From positions 1 to 64,000 of the forward strand of contig CAJUMC010000014.1 in assembly GCA_910587085.1 (NCBI GenBank): DNA of 64,000 nt, in the 5' to 3' direction. Of the stretch, positions 1 through 7,434 are shown piece by piece (the stretch's first letter is position 1; each line of letters begins with the position of its first letter). The position numbers and the translations under genes are program-made. Source of the stretch: an uncultured Lachnospiraceae bacterium (GTDB taxonomy: Bacteria > Bacillota > Clostridia > Lachnospirales > Lachnospiraceae). Below the pieces are notes generated by a model. The model was not told the origin of the DNA, searched no databases, and saw only the letters and a program-made list of their open reading frames with translations.

Positions 1-44
1 TGGATCTGTAGCCGCTTTTTACTTTCACAAGTGTCAAACTCGGG

Positions 45-73
45 ATTATATCATACTTTTTCCGGGCCTTCAA
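45..73 (-). promoter_or_regulatory. Sigma-A-type promoter pointing out of the window
   Basis: On the minus strand a TTGAAG box (68-73) lies 17 bp from a perfect TATAAT (45-50). It points left, so it would serve a gene whose start lies beyond position 1. No other gene signal is seen in 1-134. Confidence 0.5.
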
Positions 74-274
74 CAAAAATCCAGATTCAGAAATACGCTT
101 GAACAGCCGCGCAGGCTCCTGATTCATCGTTGTTTTAGCCTGCCGGGCCGGCAGCGGGCGGCCTCCCCTGCCTTTGTATTCTACGTCCGGGGCGGCAGCA
201 TTTCCGCATCTTGTTCCGCAAGCAGAACACCGCGATCCACCGGCTGATTTTTTCCGCACTGCTTCCTGCACCGC

Positions 275-303
275 TTGACTGCATGCATGGCATTTTATAT
301 AAT
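275..303 (+). promoter_or_regulatory. Sigma-A promoter of the GH27 gene
   Basis: TTGACT (275-280) and TATAAT (298-303) are separated by exactly 17 bp. Transcription would start near 310, about 40 nt before the start codon at 351. The remainder of 74-350 holds no other recognisable feature. Confidence 0.75.
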
Positions 304-350
304 AGGGACAGCACCAAAACAATATTTTTCTGAAAGGACGGGTGACTGCA

Positions 351-1481
351 ATGATAAAATTGACACCGCCGCTGGGCTGGAATTCCTGGAATACCTTTGG
401 AGCGAATATCAGCGAGGAGCTGATCCGGCAGACTGCGGACTGTATGGCAGAAAGCGGGCTTCTGGATGCCGGCTACGAATATCTTGTGATTGACGACTGC
501 TGGTCGCTGCGGGAGCGGGACGAAAACGAACGCCTTGTGGCAGATCCGGCCAAATTCCCGAACGGGATGAAGGCTGTGGCAGACTATGTACATAACAGAG
601 GATTGAAGTTCGGCATGTATTCCTGCGCCGGCAATCTTACCTGTGCGGGGTATCCCGGCAGCTTTGAGCATGAATTTATTGATGCCGCCACCTTTGCGGA
701 GTGGGGCGTTGATTTCCTGAAATACGATTACTGCTACCATACCCCGATTATCCCGGGAGAGATTCTCTACCGCCGGATGGGGCTGGCGCTGGAAAACTGC
801 GGGCGCGACATTCTGTTTTCGGCCTGCTCCTGGGGCGCGGACGAAACGCACAAATGGATCAAGACCACGGCAGCTTCCATGTGGCGTTCCACGGGCGACA
901 TCTTCGACAAATGGGATTCCGTAAAGGATCTGACCGGACAGCAGGCCGGACTTCTCCCGTACAACGGCGTCGGCTGCTTTAACGATATGGACATGCTGAT
1001 CGTGGGCATGCACGGCAAGGGTAATGTCGGTCTGTCCGGCTGCAGCGATGTCCAGTACCGCACCCATTTTTCCATCTGGGCGTTTATGGGCTCTCCGCTG
1101 ATGATCGGGTGCGATATCCGGGAAATGACTCCGGAGACAAAAGCCGTTCTCACAAACCGGGATCTCCTTGCCATCAACCAGGACCCTGGCTGCCGCCAGC
1201 CTTATCCGATCAGGGGAATATGGCAGAACAATATTACCGCCTACGCAAAGAACCTTTCGGACGGCGACATTGCCATCGGGCTGTTCAACCTTACCGGGGA
1301 AAAGGCGGCGGCACGTTTCAATCTGGATGAACTCGGCCTGCCTCACAGCACCGGAAAAACGCTGGCAATGACCGATATCTGGACCGGAAAAGCCGCAGGA
1401 GCCGCAAACGCTCATGTGACATGGGAGCTTGAACCGTACGACTGTGCCGTGCTGCGCGCCAAGGTCGTAAACCGGCGATGA
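351..1481 (+). CDS. GH27 alpha-galactosidase-like glycoside hydrolase
   Basis: This 376-residue protein is a compact glycoside hydrolase of family 27, which removes terminal alpha-galactose (in some members alpha-N-acetylgalactosamine or beta-L-arabinopyranose) by a retaining mechanism. The N-terminal PPLGWNSWN signature, DDCW at about 48-51, the nucleophile Asp126 in FLKYDYC and the acid/base Asp183 in WRSTGD are all present. A (beta/alpha)8 barrel is followed by a short beta-sandwich. No signal peptide is seen, so it should act in the cytosol on imported oligosaccharides. I chose ATG 351: the GAAAGGA motif at 332-338 is slightly far, but a GTG at 342 sits too close to it. Its stop overlaps the start of the next gene (ATGA), indicating translational coupling. 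The exact sugar specificity cannot be read from the sequence. Confidence 0.9.
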   Translation: MIKLTPPLGWNSWNTFGANISEELIRQTADCMAESGLLDAGYEYLVIDDCWSLRERDENERLVADPAKFPNGMKAVADYVHNRGLKFGMYSCAGNLTCAGYPGSFEHEFIDAATFAEWGVDFLKYDYCYHTPIIPGEILYRRMGLALENCGRDILFSACSWGADETHKWIKTTAASMWRSTGDIFDKWDSVKDLTGQQAGLLPYNGVGCFNDMDMLIVGMHGKGNVGLSGCSDVQYRTHFSIWAFMGSPLMIGCDIREMTPETKAVLTNRDLLAINQDPGCRQPYPIRGIWQNNITAYAKNLSDGDIAIGLFNLTGEKAAARFNLDELGLPHSTGKTLAMTDIWTGKAAGAANAHVTWELEPYDCAVLRAKVVNRR

Positions 1482-1672
1482 ACAGCTGTACGGCATGCGG
1501 GAAGGAGCTTGTGTATAACGACATCGGTGCATTTAAGAAATTTGTAAACCGCGGAGCGGAGACTTCGTTTCTCTGCAGGGGATGCCTGGCAAAAAAGCTG
1601 GGCATCCCGCTCCAGCAGCTGGAGGAAAAAATTTCCTTTTTCAAACAGCAGGGCTGCACGCTGTTCATCTGA
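1478..1672 (+). CDS. 64-residue zinc-ribbon-like small protein
   Basis: A 64-residue protein with two Cys pairs (CTACGK near the N terminus and CRGC in the middle) arranged as a treble-clef or zinc-ribbon, followed by a predicted helix (LQQLEEKISFFKQQ). The ATG overlaps the TGA of the GH27 gene as ATGA, so it is almost certainly translated by coupling. Similar orphan CxxC proteins are common in Clostridia, but I know of no assigned function. Metal binding is inferred from Cys spacing. It ends 3 bp before the convergent ferritin-like gene, with no room for a separate terminator. Confidence 0.7.
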   Translation: MNSCTACGKELVYNDIGAFKKFVNRGAETSFLCRGCLAKKLGIPLQQLEEKISFFKQQGCTLFI

Positions 1673-1675
1673 TGC

Positions 1676-2224
1676 TCAGACCCGCTTCATCAGAAACCGC
1701 AGAACCATAATATGATATTCCTCATCCTCGATAATCCTCTCCAGCACATCGTTCACACCGCTGTCCGAAATCCGGTTGATATGCATCCGGTACTGGTCGA
1801 TGGCCGCTCTCTCGGCGTCCACATCAGCCTGCAGCATCTGCCTTGCCTGCTCCGGAATCGTCAGGTATTCCGGCGTCCAGAGCTTCCGGGTTCCGCTGCG
1901 GAACGGTGCGGTAAAATCGAGCGTCCCGCCGAGCAGCACAATCAGCTCGCCCAGCTTCTGCAGATGCATCATCTCTGCCATGGCAATGCCGAGCAGCGTC
2001 CTGGCAATCGGGCATTTCGCGCTGGCCAGCCGGTTCTCGTTGTTGATGTACTGCGTGATCGCGCTCATTTCCGACACGGCTCCGCAATAGTCGACGCTGA
2101 GCAGGTTGGCACAGGCAGGATTTGCACACTGCACCCGGATCGGCGGATACGGGAGATCCGCCATAATCGGCCGAATCCCTGCAAAACTGCAGCTGTCAGC
2201 AATATTTTTTTCTCTATCTTCCAT
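1676..2224 (-). CDS. Ferritin-like di-metal protein
   Basis: A 182-residue all-helical protein of the ferritin-like superfamily. Metal-ligand motifs are spaced as in rubrerythrin/Mn-catalase-like four-helix bundles: a Glu in helix 1 (SEMSAITQYI), AEMMH (ExxH) in helix 2, a Glu in DVDAERAAIDQY and EDEEYH (ExxH) in helix 4. A Cys pair (CANPACANL) precedes the bundle and could bind metal or anchor a coat partner; spore-associated ferritin-like proteins are one known context. I start at ATG 2224 because GGAG lies 8 nt upstream; an open frame continues 17 codons further up without a ribosome site. It follows the APH-fold gene on the same strand at 75 bp. The role, whether oxidative defence, metal storage or spore coat, is not determined. 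Confidence 0.75.
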   Translation of the reverse strand: MEDREKNIADSCSFAGIRPIMADLPYPPIRVQCANPACANLLSVDYCGAVSEMSAITQYINNENRLASAKCPIARTLLGIAMAEMMHLQKLGELIVLLGGTLDFTAPFRSGTRKLWTPEYLTIPEQARQMLQADVDAERAAIDQYRMHINRISDSGVNDVLERIIEDEEYHIMVLRFLMKRV

Positions 2225-2298
2225 CCGTTTTTCTCCAATACTCTTTTTATGAGTATATTGGAGATTCCGAATCATATTCCTGTTTTATGGCCGCCATA

Positions 2299-3351
2299 CT
2301 ACACATACAGACTTCTGATATCCAGTTCCGAAATCTGCTGCAGAAGCTTCTGCGTTTTCTCTGACAGCTCTTTCTGTCCCAGGCCGTACCGGCAGCTGCA
2401 CACATTCGGCCAGGACGACAGCAGAACGATATATGCGTACAGCGCAGCTGCTCTTCTCTCCGCCTCGTCCGCCCGATACCGGACAAACATCCGCTTCATA
2501 TTCGTCCGATAGCGCGAAATGGAGGCGGCCAGAACAGCTTCCGGTTTCATTTTTGCCAACTGCTCCTCATCTATATATAATCCTGTGATATTTGCAAAAT
2601 AATTAACAATCACATCCGTACCAGACATATTGAAATCAATCAGACCGGCAAAATGCCCGTCCCTGTCAACCAGGACATTGGTAAAATTTTCATCCCCCTG
2701 GAAAACACAGCGGGGAAGCTGCTTATAAAAGCTCTTCAATTCCTTCCGGACAGACTCATTCCGGTCCGACAGCTTTCCTCCAAGCTTTGTGCAGCCCAGC
2801 TCCTCAAGACTTTTTACCAATTCGCCGAGATTCTCCTGCTTCTCGTCGATTCCGGCCTCCCGGTCGTACGGGCACAGCTCAAACAGACTGTACATGGACA
2901 TAATCTCCGAGAGCCCGATGTTCCTGTATTTCTGCGCAAACGCCGCGGTAAAATCCCGAATCTCCTCATCCAGCTTATCCTTGTCGCAGAGTTCCTTCTC
3001 CGACGCAAGCTCATAATCAAGGTATTCCGACAGATAGCAGTACATCGCCCCCCGGCGCACTACAAAGGCCCCGGAGCCGGATGCAATATATTTCGGACAT
3101 TGTATACCGGCCTCGATATAGCGCCCGGCAAGCGCATTGATCTCTCGCAGCCTGTCCTCGGTCATAACACTGCCGGAATTTAAACGCAGAACATATTTTT
3201 TATCAATAATATAATTCCAGCGCAAATCCGCCTCCTCGCGCGAGGAATCAATTTCCCTGAAGGAGAGATAAGAAGAAATTCCAAACAAGTTCAAAAGCTG
3301 CCCGAGTTCCTCCCCGGACAGCTTTGCCGGCTCCGTTTCCAATGCTTCCAT
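2299..3351 (-). CDS. APH-fold phosphotransferase family protein
   Basis: A 350-residue protein with the aminoglycoside phosphotransferase/choline kinase fold. The catalytic loop reads FQGDENFTNVL (equivalent to HGDxxxxN) and the metal-binding motif is GLIDFNMSGTD, both around residues 215-245. An N-terminal lobe with YVLRLNSG would hold the ATP-binding lysine or arginine. Members phosphorylate small molecules such as aminoglycosides, choline, homoserine or sugars, and some (CotS type) act in sporulation. Nothing here fixes the substrate. A GGGAGG site lies 9 nt before the ATG. The gene sits between the decayed phosphoesterase and the ferritin-like gene on one strand. The catalytic His of HGD is replaced by Gln, as in several clostridial relatives, while the essential Asp is kept. 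Confidence 0.75.
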   Translation of the reverse strand: MEALETEPAKLSGEELGQLLNLFGISSYLSFREIDSSREEADLRWNYIIDKKYVLRLNSGSVMTEDRLREINALAGRYIEAGIQCPKYIASGSGAFVVRRGAMYCYLSEYLDYELASEKELCDKDKLDEEIRDFTAAFAQKYRNIGLSEIMSMYSLFELCPYDREAGIDEKQENLGELVKSLEELGCTKLGGKLSDRNESVRKELKSFYKQLPRCVFQGDENFTNVLVDRDGHFAGLIDFNMSGTDVIVNYFANITGLYIDEEQLAKMKPEAVLAASISRYRTNMKRMFVRYRADEAERRAAALYAYIVLLSSWPNVCSCRYGLGQKELSEKTQKLLQQISELDIRSLYV

Positions 3352-3457
3352 CCGCTTTATCCTCCCGTAAATATTACTGCCGCCCGCCGAGAAAATAAGG
3401 TCGTCCGCAGACCTTCAAAAACGCCGTTCCGGCAGCGTTGTGTTTCTCCGAAGCTCT

Positions 3458-3948
3458 TTAAACCGGCGGTATGACTCCGCTGATACCTCCTGTCAGAAAT
3501 GTCTCCTGCTCCGCAATGAAACCGGTTCGGCGCTCCTGCTCATCCGGCCACCAGCCGTCCCCGTACATAAGCCGGACCATTTTATCAATACTGTATGCCC
3601 CGCCCATGACAATGGTCTGCTTCCCGTCCAGTTCAAACACTTCCCCGTCCTTTGCAAACAGCAGGCTCGGATATTCTTCTTCCCAATACACCACGCCCCC
3701 GCGCCAGATCTTCTCCGCATATCCCTCGATGGACTGCGGCCTCTGCTCATGATTGCCGTGGATTGCAAATATCGTTATCGGCAGGGATTCGAGAAATTCT
3801 TTCTTCCTCCTGTCCCGGGTGCCTCCGCCGTAATTAATCCCCGCATCCCCGAGAATAATCATCACATCTTCCTTACAGGTCCCGAACTGCCTGCAGAAAG
3901 CCTCAATCCGTTCAACCCCCCATGGGTATCCCCTGTTATATAAATCAT
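3458..3948 (-). pseudogene. Metallophosphoesterase, frameshifted and C-terminally truncated
   Basis: A gene for a calcineurin-like metallophosphoesterase has decayed. A good ribosome site (AAAGGA) precedes ATG 3948, and the first codons read MIYITGDTHGG, the family's N-terminal metal motif. The frame then breaks in a run of six G at about 3918-3926. With one extra base the reading continues as VERIEAFCRQFGT and runs into MIILGDAGINYGG, IFAIHGNHE and VMGGAYSID, the GDxG and GNHE motifs. The family normally continues for about 100 residues past the WWPDEQ segment, but this frame stops at 3458 after an unrelated tail. So there are at least two lesions: a one-base loss in a homopolymer, which could be a sequencing error, and loss of the C-terminal third, which could not. 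Confidence 0.75.
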
Positions 3949-4063
3949 GCCGTTATCCTTTCGGGATGCCCCCCGACCCTCAGGCGGGGATCACCGCTGC
4001 CTCTGCAGTTACCTCACATTTTCCTGTATCACTTTGGACTGCACCGACCAGGATTCCTGTCTT

Positions 4064-5149
4064 CTAACCAAGTTTCTGCCCGCATTTCATGCAAAACTTG
4101 GTACCCCGCGGAAATCCCGCGCCGCAGGCTGTACAGAAACATTTTTGCGGTTCCGCCCCAGCGGCGCCGTTTTCCGCTCCATTCGCCGGAAGACCTGCCG
4201 GCATGCCGTCTGCATCATTCCCCGGCACAGAGGCATCTCCGCCGTGTGCGGCGAACTGCGCATGCTGCTCTCCGAAGGTTCCGCCGCCTTCCAGCGAATG
4301 GAAATCATTTTCAAAACGGTTTTCCGAAGACATGCCGCCCTGATCGGAAGCGCTTTGTTCGGCGGCAGCAGCCGTTTCCGTGGCGCCCGCCGGAAATGCT
4401 TCCTGTGTCCCGTTAGCTTCCCCCGTTCCTGCAAAGCCTGCCTCCGTCATGCCGTCCTCCGGGAAAATGTTTTCCGCAGGCCCGTTCTCTTCTGCCCGGC
4501 ATTTCGCCGCTCTGTGCCGCTCTGCGGCAATCTGGACAGCCATTCCTGCCGCCGCCAGCACTCCGCCCGCAATCAGCTGCTGATACCAGTCCGCCTTCGG
4601 CAAAAGCAGCTCAAAAAAGCAGCTTGAAGCAGCAAGCCCGCCGATCACCGCCGTGTATACAATCAGCATTACCTTCCAGAAGGTGACAGTCAAAATTGCG
4701 GCAATCAGACCGGCGGCAAGCGCGATAATCAGCCCGAGCGCATCCAGTTCAAGCAGCATCCCGACCGCAAAACCGCCGAACGATACCGTAAGAAGCACGC
4801 GCAGGAACAGACCGGCAAACCAGACAAAATAGCCAAACAGCCCTCCCAGCACGGCTGCTCCGGCCCCGATGCCGGCCGCCGCCCCGGCTCCAAGCTCCAG
4901 ATATACAGCAACTGCCGCCCCAGTCAGCCCACAGATCATAGCGCACACAGCTGCGGTCCAGATCTTCCGCAATCTGAAACCGAACAGGCACTGGATAATT
5001 CCGGCTGCAAACACCAGAACGAGAAGCAGAACCGAAATCTTCGTGACGCCCTCCATCAACGTTTCCGGCAGCAGCGCCCGAAACAGCGCTCCCGTAACCT
5101 CCCAGAATGAATCGCCGGCAAACTCGTCAAACGGAATGTCTGTAAGCAT
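4064..5149 (-). CDS. Polytopic membrane protein with C-terminal zinc ribbon
   Basis: A 361-residue protein. Residues about 35-205 form six to seven hydrophobic helices resembling the TM7S3/TM198-like (DUF4203) fold, rich in Gly and Ala. A long Ala/Glu/Gly-rich hydrophilic segment (about 210-325) follows, and the last 25 residues are a zinc ribbon (CTACGAGFP and CMKCGQK). The ribbon and linker should face the cytosol. Start ATG 5149 has AAAGGAG 7 nt upstream. It begins 13 bp after the GH13 gene ends, so the two are probably cotranscribed. Ribbon-bearing membrane proteins of this kind are frequent in Clostridia and mostly uncharacterised; transport or regulation cannot be decided here. Confidence 0.6.
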   Translation of the reverse strand: MLTDIPFDEFAGDSFWEVTGALFRALLPETLMEGVTKISVLLLVLVFAAGIIQCLFGFRLRKIWTAAVCAMICGLTGAAVAVYLELGAGAAAGIGAGAAVLGGLFGYFVWFAGLFLRVLLTVSFGGFAVGMLLELDALGLIIALAAGLIAAILTVTFWKVMLIVYTAVIGGLAASSCFFELLLPKADWYQQLIAGGVLAAAGMAVQIAAERHRAAKCRAEENGPAENIFPEDGMTEAGFAGTGEANGTQEAFPAGATETAAAAEQSASDQGGMSSENRFENDFHSLEGGGTFGEQHAQFAAHGGDASVPGNDADGMPAGLPANGAENGAAGAEPQKCFCTACGAGFPRGTKFCMKCGQKLG

Positions 5150-5162
5150 ATTTCATCTCCTT

Positions 5163-7112
5163 TCAGGCCTCAGCCCAATTCATTTCCTCCTCTTTTACCC
5201 CGCGTGCCAGGCAGCTTTCTCTCACCGCCTGCTTTTCGGTTTCGCTACCGATCGTATAACTCAGCACGCAGCCGCGGAATACGATATACTTGATATTTCC
5301 GCACCGGAAATCAACAAACCAGCTTCCGCCCCGCGCAGGATCCTCCATCATCGCCCTTGCTGCGGCCTCCGGAAAATCCGCGGCCTCCGAGGAAAAATGC
5401 AGCGCCGTCCAGTAGCGCGGTTTTCTCTCTGTTTTCCACAGCTCCGCCCTGTGAACAGTCATTTTATCCAGGATGGACTCGTCTTCGATGCTTTCCTTGA
5501 TCAGAACCCCCTCGAATTTCTGGCCGGAAGCAAGGCGCTGCGCCCTCGTTTCTGCCTCGTGCCGGGCGGCAGCGGCCAAAAGCTGCGAAACGGTGCTTTC
5601 CGGCCCGCCCGCATTCTGCTCTGCCGCTTCTGCTTCCTCACCGTTTTCCGCACCGTAAGCATGACGCCCCGCTTTGCTCTCCTCAGCCGCCGCTGCGTCT
5701 CCTGCCGCATTCCATGCCTGACTGCTCTCAAAGCCGCCCCGCACAAACAGCTTTCCGGAATGCGGCGGGAGTACAGCCGCCAGCGAGCCGTTTTCGCAGC
5801 TGTACCGCTCCCCGGTCTCAAAATCAACATACTCCCCGGCCTCCGCACGGATGCTGACCCGTGCTTCCGCCTCGTCATTGTTTGCCGCAATAAGAACCGC
5901 CTGCTCTGGGCAGCAACGCGCAAAGGCATACTGCCGGTTTGTCAGCAGACGCTCCTCATAGCTTCCCGTGCTGAGCGCCGGAAGCAGCGCCTTTGCCCGT
6001 CCGAGCATCGCAAGATAATCCACAAAGGAACTTTCCTTTTCCGTCAGCTCCCGGTACTGCTCCGGCGATATTGCAGGCCGGATTGCATCGTCCGAGCCAT
6101 GCGCCTGCACGCCGTGCAGCCGGAATTCCCCGCCGTAGTAAACGGACGGAATGCCCGGCAGCGTGTACGAAAGCAGATAAATGTTTTTCATGTGCTCCGG
6201 CAGGCTGACCTTGTCAATCAGGCGGTTTACATCATGATTTTCCACAAAGGTATAGAGCCGCCCCTCGCGCACAATGCCGCCGCCCTGCCCGAACAGCCTG
6301 CGGATCGTGTGAGCGATCTCGAAATAGTTGTGATCGTTGTGCCCCGAATACAGCCCTTTGTGCAGCTCGTAATTCGTCACCGAATGCAGCGTATCGCGGT
6401 TGACCCAGCGCGAATAATCGCCGTGGATCACCTCCCCCATCAGCCAGAAATCCGGCTTGATGCCGTTCGCCAGCGCACGCAGTTCCTTCATAAAATCAAA
6501 ATGCAGCACATCCGCACAGTCAAGCCGGATGCCGTCAATATCGAATTCGCGGCACCAGAACCGCACTGCATCCAGAAGATATCCGCGGACCGCCGGATTC
6601 CACAGATTCAGCCGCGGAAGAATATTGTAGCCGTGCCATGCCTCATAGCTGAAGCCGTCGTTGAATTCGTTGTTGCCGCCGAAATTCACATTGCAGTACC
6701 AGTCGCGGTATGCGCTGCCCTCCCGCTTCTGCTTCAAATCCTGAAACGCGAAAAAGCTCCGCCCCGAATGATTGAATACGCCGTCCACCACCACGCGGAT
6801 TCCCGCTTCATGGCACCGGTCAACAAAATGCCGGAATCCCCGGTTATCGCCCAGTCTTGCGTCCACCTTGTAATAATCCGCCGTCTCGTAGCCATGCCCC
6901 TCGGACTCGAACAGCGGCCCGATGTACAGCGCTGTTATGCCGAGCCTCTTCAGATGAGGAAGCAGTTCCTCCATCTCCTCAAAATGCCGTTCCGGGGCTT
7001 CCTTCGGCTGAAAATCCTCCCTGCGCTTCGGCACTCCGCACATTCCAAGCGGATAAATATGATAAAACACTGCCCGCTCATACCATGGGCAGCTATTCTT
7101 CCAATCCGACAT
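5163..7112 (-). CDS. GH13 alpha-glycosidase fused to an extra C-terminal domain
   Basis: A 649-residue protein. Residues 1-460 are an alpha-amylase-family (GH13) barrel plus beta-domain: VVDGVFNHSG, GIRLDCADVL (nucleophile Asp near 194), LMGEVIHGD (acid Glu near 224) and FVENHDVNRL (stabilising Asp near 290). There is no signal peptide, so it probably hydrolyses maltodextrins or cyclic/branched glucans in the cytosol. After a low-complexity Ala/Glu/Gly linker (about 465-530) comes a 115-residue domain beginning FEGVLIKES and ending near MNWAEA, which resembles a small stand-alone protein found in Clostridia. ATG 7112 is chosen because AGGAAGAG lies about 7 nt upstream; a GTG at 7148 lacks one. 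The next gene follows at 13 bp. Exact specificity is unknown. Confidence 0.88.
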   Translation of the reverse strand: MSDWKNSCPWYERAVFYHIYPLGMCGVPKRREDFQPKEAPERHFEEMEELLPHLKRLGITALYIGPLFESEGHGYETADYYKVDARLGDNRGFRHFVDRCHEAGIRVVVDGVFNHSGRSFFAFQDLKQKREGSAYRDWYCNVNFGGNNEFNDGFSYEAWHGYNILPRLNLWNPAVRGYLLDAVRFWCREFDIDGIRLDCADVLHFDFMKELRALANGIKPDFWLMGEVIHGDYSRWVNRDTLHSVTNYELHKGLYSGHNDHNYFEIAHTIRRLFGQGGGIVREGRLYTFVENHDVNRLIDKVSLPEHMKNIYLLSYTLPGIPSVYYGGEFRLHGVQAHGSDDAIRPAISPEQYRELTEKESSFVDYLAMLGRAKALLPALSTGSYEERLLTNRQYAFARCCPEQAVLIAANNDEAEARVSIRAEAGEYVDFETGERYSCENGSLAAVLPPHSGKLFVRGGFESSQAWNAAGDAAAAEESKAGRHAYGAENGEEAEAAEQNAGGPESTVSQLLAAAARHEAETRAQRLASGQKFEGVLIKESIEDESILDKMTVHRAELWKTERKPRYWTALHFSSEAADFPEAAARAMMEDPARGGSWFVDFRCGNIKYIVFRGCVLSYTIGSETEKQAVRESCLARGVKEEEMNWAEA

Positions 7113-7421
7113 ACAATACTCTTCCTTTCCGTTTCCAATATATTTCACAAATCTCTTTCGCAGACTTCTTTCGACAATCCTCTTTTGTCAATCCTCTTTT
7201 GTCAATCCTCTTTTAACAACGATGCTTCCGCAAAATGGTGTTTTCCTGTCCGGAGCCGCATCAAAATTTTTCAAAGCTCACAGGCTGTATTGAATTTACA
7301 AATACGCGCTCCGTCAGCCGCTTCCCCTGTTATAACGGTCTGCGAGAGCTTCCGTGTCAAAACAGCCTGTGAAAGCCTCCGTGTAAAAACGGCCTGCGAG
7401 AGCTTCCCGTGTTAAAACAGC
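7113..7421. other. Intergenic stretch with two tandem-repeat arrays
   Basis: About 310 bp separate the GH13 start from the aminopeptidase stop, both on the minus strand. It holds a 14-bp array (7173-7214) and a 27-bp array (7318-7434). I see no clean intrinsic terminator and no gene. On the minus strand the 14-bp unit carries TTGAC(A), so several overlapping -35-like boxes face the GH13 gene. Confidence 0.7.
7173..7214 (-). repeat. Three tandem copies of a 14-bp unit
   Basis: The plus-strand unit GTCAATCCTCTTTT occurs at 7187-7200 and 7201-7214, with a one-base variant (GACAATCCTCTTTT) at 7173-7186. Read towards the GH13 gene the unit is AAAAGAGGATTGAC, so each junction recreates TTGACA. It lies 60-100 bp upstream of the GH13 start codon. 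Confidence 0.85.
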
Positions 7422-7434
7422 CTACGAGAAAAAC
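7318..7434. repeat. Imperfect 27-bp tandem repeat running into the aminopeptidase 3' end
   Basis: Units start at 7338, 7365 and 7392 (27, 27 and 28 bp) with the shared core GCCTGCGAGAGCTTCCGTGT followed by AAAAC. A partial unit precedes them from about 7318. The fourth, beginning at 7420 (GCCTACGAGAAAAACTCCGT), contains the stop codon and last codons of the aminopeptidase gene. The array therefore appears to be an outgrowth of that gene's 3' end. Confidence 0.75.

Noticed and set aside
135..1532. A 465-codon minus-strand frame opposite the GH27 gene
   Set aside because: The plus-strand GH27 enzyme carries all catalytic motifs and a promoter; the reverse frame has neither domain nor start signal.
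4869..7415. An 848-codon open frame on the plus strand opposite the GH13 gene
   Set aside because: It is the antisense shadow of a GC-rich gene whose minus-strand product has full GH13 motifs. The plus-strand protein is Arg/Pro/Cys-rich with no domain and no ribosome site.
7173..7434. The tandem arrays considered as a CRISPR
   Set aside because: The repeats are directly adjacent or imperfect, with no unique spacers of constant length and no cas genes.
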